From NCBI GenBank assembly GCA_938041325.1, contig CALIAG010000332.1, positions 1-59,097 on the forward strand: a DNA stretch of 59,097 nt. Direction: 5' to 3'. The translations under genes were made by a program, and so were the position numbers. Below, in pieces: positions 53,428 to 59,097 of the stretch. Under the pieces are notes generated by a model. That model saw nothing but the letters and a program-made list of their open reading frames with translations, had not been told where the DNA came from and did no database searches. Source of the DNA: an uncultured Saprospiraceae bacterium. Its GTDB lineage: Bacteria > Bacteroidota > Bacteroidia > Chitinophagales > Saprospiraceae. Position 1 is the first letter of the stretch. The number at the start of each line of letters is the position of its first letter.

Positions 53428-55455
53428 TTGAAAAAAAATAAAAGTTTCCTGCTTTTTATTCACCTCTTTTTTTGCACGCTTTTTACCCTGCCGAACCTAG
53501 CATTTTGCCAAGTCAACACAGATTCTATTTTACAAGTTCTAGAAGGGATTGAAAATGTAAGCCAGAAGCTATCCTATCTGGATACGGTTTGTTTTCATGT
53601 CAAAAAAATGCGATATACTGATGGCGAACCCTTATTTGAAGTTCGCCAGGAACTCTCCACTTATAACGCCGATTATAACTCTAATTTACTCCGGGCAATA
53701 GAAGCATCTGATTATTTTATTAGTATTTTCTATGCAAAAAAAGGGGAAGCCTTTATCCAACCCTTTTATGATAAACTAGAAGACATAGAAGACCCACTTT
53801 TAAGAATTGAAGTGATGGATCTTCGTGCTGCAATGTATGGAGATCAATACCAGTTTGTACCAGCTGTTGAAATTTATCAAAGAATAATTGCGATGTACGA
53901 TTCTAAATTAGAACCAGCGATTGAAATAAGTGGGGACGTATATCGGAATCTAGGTAAAAACTTATATGGATGCGCCCGTTATGGAGAAAGTTCTATCGCC
54001 TTAAATAAAGCCAAGGAAATTTATTTGGAAAAAAACGACAGTACAGGGATGCAATGGACATTGCTTGAGTTAGGCAACTTGTTTGGCCAAATAGGTTTGC
54101 ATGATGAAGCGGCTCTTTATTTTAAAGAAAGACAAGAATACATCTATCCTCCTTCTCCAACGAGCAAGGCCGGTGATTATGCAAATCTAGGCAGAAGTGC
54201 AATTAATCAACAACGTTACCAAAATGGCCTAGTCAACTATCACAAAGGTTTGGCACAAGGCCCCTTTCAAGGTCGCTGGGATTTTATTGATTTGTATCTG
54301 TATAATGGAATTGTAGAATGCCATTTCTTTTTAAACCAATTGGATTCGGTAAACTATTATTATGATAAAATGGACAAAAAGTATGATGACTTGGGTAGGA
54401 ATGAAGTATATGAATTTCTCTTTTTGCAATCAAGGTTTTTGAATCGTTTGTCTCTGAATCAATTTGAATTGGCAGAAGCTGATGGAATGGTCATGTATGA
54501 ACGAGCTGGCAAGAACAAAGATGCTGCAGAATTATTAATGCTTGCTCAATTCTTTTCTGAATTATATCGGAAATGGGGAAAGTATGAAGAAGCTTTAAGT
54601 TATACAGATGAGTACAGTGAACTACGGGATTCTATACAATCTTCAAATAAACATCAGGCGCTTTTGCTTTATCAAACGCAGTATGAAACAAAAGAAAAAG
54701 CAATTGAAATTGACAAGTTACAAACGGAGAACGAACTTCAGGCTTTAGAATCTCGCGCAACTCGTAATAAGTTTTTGCTCGGAGGATTATTGCTTTTATT
54801 TGGTGGAGGTCTTATTTATATGAACCAGTATTTTCGAAACAAAGTTGCAAGAACCATTCAAATCGAACGTTTGCGAAACAAGATTTCTGCTGACCTGCAT
54901 GATGATGTTGGGTCAATTCTTACGGGTCTTGCCATGCAAACAGAAATTCTTGAACAGACCTTACCAGAAGAAAATAAAGGACGCTTGTCCCGCATCACAG
55001 ATATGAGCCGTTCGGCAATGTCCCGTATGCGAGATGCGGTATGGGCAATGGACGCATTAAAAGACAATTGGGAAAGTTTGATAGATAGGATGAATGAATT
55101 CGCTTCCGAAACCTTACTTGATAAAGACATTAAATTTCAGATTGTGCAAAAAGGTATTGAGGGTCAGACAAAATTGCCTGGTGAATTGAGGCAAAACATC
55201 TACCTCATTTTCAAAGAAGCAGTAACGAATATTTTAAAACATTCGGATGCTACAGAGACAGAAATTACTTTGGACAACCAAGGAGCAGCTTTTGAAATGA
55301 TAATCCATGACAATGGTTCTCTTAAAGAAAAAAACTATAAAACCACAGGCCAAGGGACTACTAACATGGCTACACGTGCCGAAAGAATAGATGGAAAATT
55401 AACGACCAACTACAAAGACGGTTTTGTTGTTTGGTTGCGCAGGCCGTCTATTTGA
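53428..55455 (+). CDS. Membrane sensor histidine kinase, HisKA_3/NarL type, with TPR sensor domain
   Basis: A 675-residue kinase. Signal peptide (SFLLFIHLFFCTLFTLPNLAFCQ), periplasmic TPR-like region (about 30-400, with GDVYRNLGKNLYGCARYGES and EDAL-type helix pairs), a coiled coil before one membrane segment (FLLGGLLLLFGGGLIYMNQYF, about 452-472), the dimerisation helix with H-box LHDDVGSILTGL (phospho-acceptor His491), and the ATPase domain with N-box FKEAVTNILKHSDA, IHDNG and a GQGTTNM G-box. This is the class that phosphorylates NarL/LuxR-type regulators, but none is next to it, so it is orphan here. The start is TTG 53428: it begins the signal peptide directly, and no ATG is nearby. A terminator and the convergent MACPF gene follow. 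Confidence 0.9.
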   Translation: MKKNKSFLLFIHLFFCTLFTLPNLAFCQVNTDSILQVLEGIENVSQKLSYLDTVCFHVKKMRYTDGEPLFEVRQELSTYNADYNSNLLRAIEASDYFISIFYAKKGEAFIQPFYDKLEDIEDPLLRIEVMDLRAAMYGDQYQFVPAVEIYQRIIAMYDSKLEPAIEISGDVYRNLGKNLYGCARYGESSIALNKAKEIYLEKNDSTGMQWTLLELGNLFGQIGLHDEAALYFKERQEYIYPPSPTSKAGDYANLGRSAINQQRYQNGLVNYHKGLAQGPFQGRWDFIDLYLYNGIVECHFFLNQLDSVNYYYDKMDKKYDDLGRNEVYEFLFLQSRFLNRLSLNQFELAEADGMVMYERAGKNKDAAELLMLAQFFSELYRKWGKYEEALSYTDEYSELRDSIQSSNKHQALLLYQTQYETKEKAIEIDKLQTENELQALESRATRNKFLLGGLLLLFGGGLIYMNQYFRNKVARTIQIERLRNKISADLHDDVGSILTGLAMQTEILEQTLPEENKGRLSRITDMSRSAMSRMRDAVWAMDALKDNWESLIDRMNEFASETLLDKDIKFQIVQKGIEGQTKLPGELRQNIYLIFKEAVTNILKHSDATETEITLDNQGAAFEMIIHDNGSLKEKNYKTTGQGTTNMATRAERIDGKLTTNYKDGFVVWLRRPSI

Positions 55456-55468
55456 TTCGTGAAAAAAG

Positions 55469-55498
55469 AAACACCCTCATCTATTGACGAAGGTGTTT
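55469..55498. terminator. Intrinsic terminator between the convergent kinase and MACPF genes
   Basis: AAACACC (55469-55475) pairs with GGTGTTT (55492-55498), extended inward by TC/GA. On the minus strand it is followed by CTTTTTTC (complement of 55460-55468), the expected U tract for the MACPF transcript, whose gene ends 97 bases upstream in that direction. It also lies 14 bases after the kinase stop. Confidence 0.7.
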
Positions 55499-55594
55499 GA
55501 AAGATAAAAATGTTGACTTCTTTCATTAATTGTACAAAAAATTAAAGCTTAACTTTGTCCAATTACTTACGGGTCAGTCTTTAATCAATACTTT

Positions 55595-58417
55595 TTATTC
55601 ATCGCATTCCCCCCATCCCGTCGAGAAAATGGTGCCCCAGCATTTGTAACACTTTGTTTCTGGCTTATCTAATTTCTTTTCAAAAATTTCACCTGTAGTT
55701 TGTGCTGCGGTTATGGTAACGTCCGTTGCACCTGCAGGGACTTCAATTGATTTAGAAAAACCAAGTGTGAAGTTTGGACTCTCTTTCGTTTGAAACCCGC
55801 CATTGTGTTTGTATTTAACGGTAAACCACATCACATAGCCGCCCCCATTTGTAATTGAAATATTGGTAGGCATTTCAGGCTCAGGAAGAGGTCTGAAAAA
55901 ATCGTATCTACTTGGCTTCAATGGACGATAATTGTCCCAAATGTATTGCTCCGTAATTATTTTTAAAGTTTGTTTCTTAGTTTCAATATCCGGATCGTTT
56001 GGAAAAAGTTCTTCAATAAGCGCATCGCACATTGCCAAGAATGTCATATCGACTGGTGCCATAGTTTTATCTACTTTATCTCTCCACTTGTCCAAATCGG
56101 TTTCCCCATTTCCACCGCTTGCAAATACCTCGCGTTTGAAATTAGTTTTTGAATTAGAATTGCCTTGACTTTCTCCCATTCCAAAAGAAACCGTTCTACC
56201 CACTTTTACTTTTTTAATGGTCACGGATGCTGAGTTTTTAAAATTGGTTTCAGTCATTCTTGACTTCTCATAGTCCGAACGTTTCACCTGAGTTCTGGCT
56301 ACGTATTTTCCACCCCAAACTACTTTATGTGCAAAGTGAGTTCCGTACTTGTTGATAAAGGCAAGGTATTTTGCTCGAACCAAATTCAGATTCGACGGTA
56401 AGACTTGGTTGCGTTTCGTAATCTTAAGATCAGGTACTGTACCCGTTACTACGGGAAGATTTGCAACATCATCTACAAAGTTTGGATCTAGCTTTTGTCG
56501 ATATTTTTTTATCTCTCTTGCTGCAGTGCCGTCTTCGAATTTCGTAGTCACTTCTTCCTTCCAGAATAACCGAAGCGACACTTCATGAATATCTCGTTTA
56601 ACGGTATTGAACATGTAAATAGTCTCTGAACCGACTGAGGTAGAATTCATTTCACTATGACTTCCACTCAAACTAGAAGAGGCGACTCCTGGGACTTCTA
56701 CCGATCCTTCTGCTGCAATATTGAAGGAATTGGAAAATTGTTTGTAAGACTGAATCCAAGAACTAGAATCTCGTTCTGACCCAGAATTAAACGAAGAAAA
56801 ATTTGAGCCATAAGGTTTTAAATTCTGACCAGCATTTCCAGCTCTTTCTCCAGAGTTGGTTACAAGTATTGAGCGAAAAGTTTTTCGGGATGCGCGATCG
56901 GTAGGTTCCAATGGATCATATCTCAAAATGTCAATTCCAGCACCCAGCCAATCAAGACCCGGTAAAGGTTGAGCAATCCATTCTGTGGCGTCTGCAAGGT
57001 TTTCAGTATAGTCAAAATAATCTGCAGTATATAGGTCTGAGTTGCTATTCCCACCACCATTAGAATTACTCACCGATACTGCATTTCCAGTGGTTCCTCC
57101 TCCTGTATGTAATACACCAATTCCGGTAATATTAACTAGAAAAGAAGCCTGAAACCCTTCAAACTGTCCATTCTGGAAATGATGTTTAAATGACTTGCCT
57201 TTCGAAATACCGACGCTATTTGATGCTCCATTACTAGTATGAATGCTAATGGAGTTTAGGTATCCGTCGTTGCCCGGTCCTGTAGAACCTGTGATCCCCG
57301 TGATACAGTCTCCTTTTTCTATAACTATAGTCTCCATGTTTGTAGTCCTTTTTCCAATAACAGTTTGTTTTTTTAACGCTCCGCTAGCATCTTTTACAAC
57401 AGTCTGTATTCCTCCGATCACGTTATTGCCCCATGCCTTTGCACTATAAATATTCACTTGCACTACGCTTGATCCTTGAGGCAAATTATCAGAATAAACT
57501 CTTCCTTTTTTAGTTCCAAAAATTCTAGATTTATTTACAGCTTCTCCAGATTGCCCGATCAAACAGTTTGATGTATTCTCTTCTTCAACTTCCTCAGGAA
57601 TAGATTGATCGATATTGTTTTGATTTCTTGCTTGTGATGGTGGTGTTGCATTTTTATTATTCGCAATTTGATTTTGATTTCCTGTGTTTAAAGGCAGTTT
57701 TGGAGAATTGTTATTAGCCTGGTTTTGATTTCCAACAGCTGGTGCAGCCGCATAAGCGTTACTGCCAAAGGCACTGACCTTCGAAAGGGATTGTTGACTC
57801 GTATTATAGCTAATCATTTGTCCCTGGTTGAGAAAGTAAATAAAACCATCTCCTAAATTAACTACCGCATCGAGTCCATCCGCCCAACTTTCCGGCCAAC
57901 CATTCCAATCGTTTAGAGAACCTATTTCACTATAAGTTTGAGCATTCAAATCATACATGACATAAGAACTGCCATAAAAGAAAAAGACAGTATTGTCATC
58001 CCAGCGTACTGCACCATCCAACTTATTAAACCAAGCACTAGGCAATCCTTCCCAAATGATCCACTCCGAAATAAGTTCTCCAGTACTGACTTGATATTGG
58101 ATGTAGTAATTGCCATTAAAAATTAAAAGTAAATCTTCTTCCCAGGAAAGAGCAGCTGTCGCTTCGGGGATTTTGTCAAAAACATACCAGTCAATTGTTT
58201 GACCAGCTTGATGATCGAGGGGATAGAAACAAAGATTGTTTTTGCTAAAAAAGGTTACTGCATTTATAGAAGAAACGTAATCTCCTCCAGTCAAACTTTG
58301 AGCAGTTGCCTGATCAAAGGAGAACGTTGATTGGGCTTTGACAGAAAAAGATGCGCTTATAAAAAAGCAAATAGCCAGTATCCAACTTTGCCATTTTCTA
58401 TTATTTATTGTTTTCAT
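55595..58417 (-). CDS. Secreted MACPF-family pore-forming protein with hemopexin-like and jacalin-like domains
   Basis: A 940-residue protein. Signal peptide WQSWILAICFFISASFSVKAQ (cleavage near 29). Four hemopexin-like blades (about 35-230, such as DGAVRWDDNTVFFFYGSSYVMYD and DAVVNLGDGFIYFLNQG), then an Asn/Gln-rich linker, a jacalin-like lectin domain (about 285-430, with IGQSGEAVNKSRIFG, RVYSDNLPQGSSV and GYLNSISIHTSN), then the MACPF domain. The MACPF signature YGTHFAHKVVWGG is at 691-703, an exact Y-G-T-H-[FY]-x6-G-G. A C-terminal beta-rich, Cys-containing part follows. MACPF proteins oligomerise into pores in target membranes, with lectin and propeller domains likely to choose the target. 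It starts 55 bases after the Pro-rich protein gene and converges on the kinase. Confidence 0.9.
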   Translation of the reverse strand: MKTINNRKWQSWILAICFFISASFSVKAQSTFSFDQATAQSLTGGDYVSSINAVTFFSKNNLCFYPLDHQAGQTIDWYVFDKIPEATAALSWEEDLLLIFNGNYYIQYQVSTGELISEWIIWEGLPSAWFNKLDGAVRWDDNTVFFFYGSSYVMYDLNAQTYSEIGSLNDWNGWPESWADGLDAVVNLGDGFIYFLNQGQMISYNTSQQSLSKVSAFGSNAYAAAPAVGNQNQANNNSPKLPLNTGNQNQIANNKNATPPSQARNQNNIDQSIPEEVEEENTSNCLIGQSGEAVNKSRIFGTKKGRVYSDNLPQGSSVVQVNIYSAKAWGNNVIGGIQTVVKDASGALKKQTVIGKRTTNMETIVIEKGDCITGITGSTGPGNDGYLNSISIHTSNGASNSVGISKGKSFKHHFQNGQFEGFQASFLVNITGIGVLHTGGGTTGNAVSVSNSNGGGNSNSDLYTADYFDYTENLADATEWIAQPLPGLDWLGAGIDILRYDPLEPTDRASRKTFRSILVTNSGERAGNAGQNLKPYGSNFSSFNSGSERDSSSWIQSYKQFSNSFNIAAEGSVEVPGVASSSLSGSHSEMNSTSVGSETIYMFNTVKRDIHEVSLRLFWKEEVTTKFEDGTAAREIKKYRQKLDPNFVDDVANLPVVTGTVPDLKITKRNQVLPSNLNLVRAKYLAFINKYGTHFAHKVVWGGKYVARTQVKRSDYEKSRMTETNFKNSASVTIKKVKVGRTVSFGMGESQGNSNSKTNFKREVFASGGNGETDLDKWRDKVDKTMAPVDMTFLAMCDALIEELFPNDPDIETKKQTLKIITEQYIWDNYRPLKPSRYDFFRPLPEPEMPTNISITNGGGYVMWFTVKYKHNGGFQTKESPNFTLGFSKSIEVPAGATDVTITAAQTTGEIFEKKLDKPETKCYKCWGTIFSTGWGECDE

Positions 58418-58472
58418 TTTATTAGAGTTTTAAACATTTGATATTGTGGAGATAGAATAATTTAAAAAATTA

Positions 58473-59097
58473 TTACCGAGGTCCTTTTGTTTTTTTAAGG
58501 GCGCTCATAGATTTTTTCTTGACTGAAGATTGGAGCACCTTTTTTTCAGAAGGAGGAGGTTTGGACAATTGTTTTTGAGTTTTTGTATTTGCGTTCCGTA
58601 GTGTTTTAGGGGATTGTACTTGTTGTTTTTGCGCAGGTGGTCTGGTGTATTTGTTACCAGAAACGGGAGGCGCAGTGTATTGATTATTTTGCGTAGGTGG
58701 TCTGGTGTATTTGTTACCAGTTACTGGCGGCGCGCTGTATTGATTATTTTGCACTGGTGGTCTGGTGTATTTGTTACCAGTTATGGGCGGCGCGCTGTAT
58801 TGATTATTTTGCGCTGGTGGTCTGGTGTATTTGTTACCAGTTATGGGTGGCGCGCTGTATTGATTATTTTGCGCTGGTGGTCTGGTGTATTTGTTACCAG
58901 TTACTGGCGGTGCGCTGTATTGATTTTTTGGAGTTACTTGAGCGGGAATTTTTTGCAAACTTTGGTATTGATTACTTTGTGTTCCAGTTTTATTTGCTGC
59001 TGGGCCGGGAGGTAATTTTTTCAAACTTTGGTACTGACCATTTGCTCCTGTAGCTTGTTGTTGCTGCTGCAATTGTTTGTTTTTTAATTCGTTTACT
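58473..59097 (-). CDS. Protein with 20-residue Pro/Tyr-rich tandem repeats (C-terminal part, 5' end outside the window)
   Basis: The frame is open to the right edge (reading VNELKNKQLQQQQQATGANG at the edge), so the start lies outside. The TTG at 59072 is an ordinary Leu, not a start. The visible ~207 residues are a Gln run, then QYQSLKKLPPGPAANK-type repeats, then five repeats of NQYSAPPITGNKYTRPPAQN with small changes, then a basic tail rich in Lys and Ser. It looks disordered and cell-surface-like or linker-like, with no enzyme motif. It precedes the MACPF gene by 55 bases on the same strand, so it is likely co-transcribed. Function unknown. Confidence 0.75.
   Translation of the reverse strand, partial: VNELKNKQLQQQQQATGANGQYQSLKKLPPGPAANKTGTQSNQYQSLQKIPAQVTPKNQYSAPPVTGNKYTRPPAQNNQYSAPPITGNKYTRPPAQNNQYSAPPITGNKYTRPPVQNNQYSAPPVTGNKYTRPPTQNNQYTAPPVSGNKYTRPPAQKQQVQSPKTLRNANTKTQKQLSKPPPSEKKVLQSSVKKKSMSALKKTKGPR
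58621..58930 (-). repeat. 60-bp tandem repeat, about five copies
   Basis: Units of exactly 60 bases (core GGTGGTCTGGTGTATTTGTT on the plus strand) repeat in register at 58621-58930, encoding the 20-residue repeat on the minus strand. Units differ at only a few positions, mainly around GAAACGG/TTACTGG/TTATGGG, suggesting recent expansion. Confidence 0.93.

Noticed and set aside
58621-58930. Possible CRISPR array from regular repeats
   Set aside because: The 60-bp units are contiguous and in frame, with no unique spacers.
58614-59053. Long plus-strand open frames with Trp/Cys-rich repeats over the 60-bp tandem repeat
   Set aside because: They are the reverse-strand reading of the periodic repeat encoding the Pro/Tyr-rich protein; composition is implausible for a protein and there is no start signal.
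59070-59072. TTG at 59072 as the start of the Pro-rich repeat protein
   Set aside because: The frame is open beyond it to the window edge and reads as a normal protein sequence, so the true start is outside.

Overview
The window looks like a chromosomal segment of an AT-rich member of the Bacteroidota, most likely Saprospiria or a close relative. Evidence: a carboxypeptidase-regulatory-like TonB-dependent receptor, a type IX secretion C-terminal sorting domain, many exported proteins ending their signal peptide in A-Q, DUF1080 and PA14/cytochrome c proteins, TAnnTTTG-type promoter elements, and few Shine-Dalgarno sites. No rRNA, tRNA, CRISPR array or integrase was found.

Layout. 1-3796: the start of a secreted protein running off the left edge, a helical protein of unknown function, and a self-contained Fic protein with a palindromic operator, followed by a DoxX-like membrane protein. 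3806-9456 (minus): a four-gene exopolysaccharide-type operon with a TolC-like outer-membrane protein, an HlyD-like adaptor, a TackOD1 zinc-ribbon protein with a degenerate GGDEF-like tail, and a processive family 2 glycosyltransferase. 9665-25188: a secreted transglutaminase-like protein, then a carbohydrate locus (cytochrome c/PA14/propeller/DUF1080 lipoprotein, MFS transporter, xylose isomerase, xylulokinase, DUF1080 lipoprotein, Gfo/Idh/MocA oxidoreductase, sugar isomerase/epimerase-like protein, TonB-dependent receptor). 25340-36468: mixed accessory and housekeeping genes: an Abi-family gene broken by a 7-base loss, TMEM220-like protein, two serine beta-lactamase-like hydrolases, ankyrin protein, creatininase, HAD phosphatase, an exported pair of alpha-toroid proteins, a NUDIX hydrolase, and a 617-bp element with perfect 21-bp terminal inverted repeats at 33551-34167.

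36469-59097 is the most unusual part, a toxin island. It encodes an enormous TcA-type toxin-complex subunit (about 4,400 residues if read through) interrupted by a single in-frame TAA, with some 26 hemopexin-like blades. It is followed in the same direction by a repeat protein of unknown function and a protein with a C-terminal Fic domain. No TcB or TcC/Rhs partner lies in the window. After an orphan sensor kinase, the opposite strand encodes a secreted MACPF pore-forming protein that also carries hemopexin-like blades plus a jacalin-like domain, preceded by a protein with 20-residue Pro-rich repeats that runs off the right edge.

Working model (inference): the TcA pore, the downstream Fic protein and the hemopexin-armed MACPF protein form a contact or secreted toxin set aimed at eukaryotic or bacterial neighbours. 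The TcA-repeat protein-Fic arrangement without the usual TcB/TcC cocoon is the best candidate here for a previously undescribed system.
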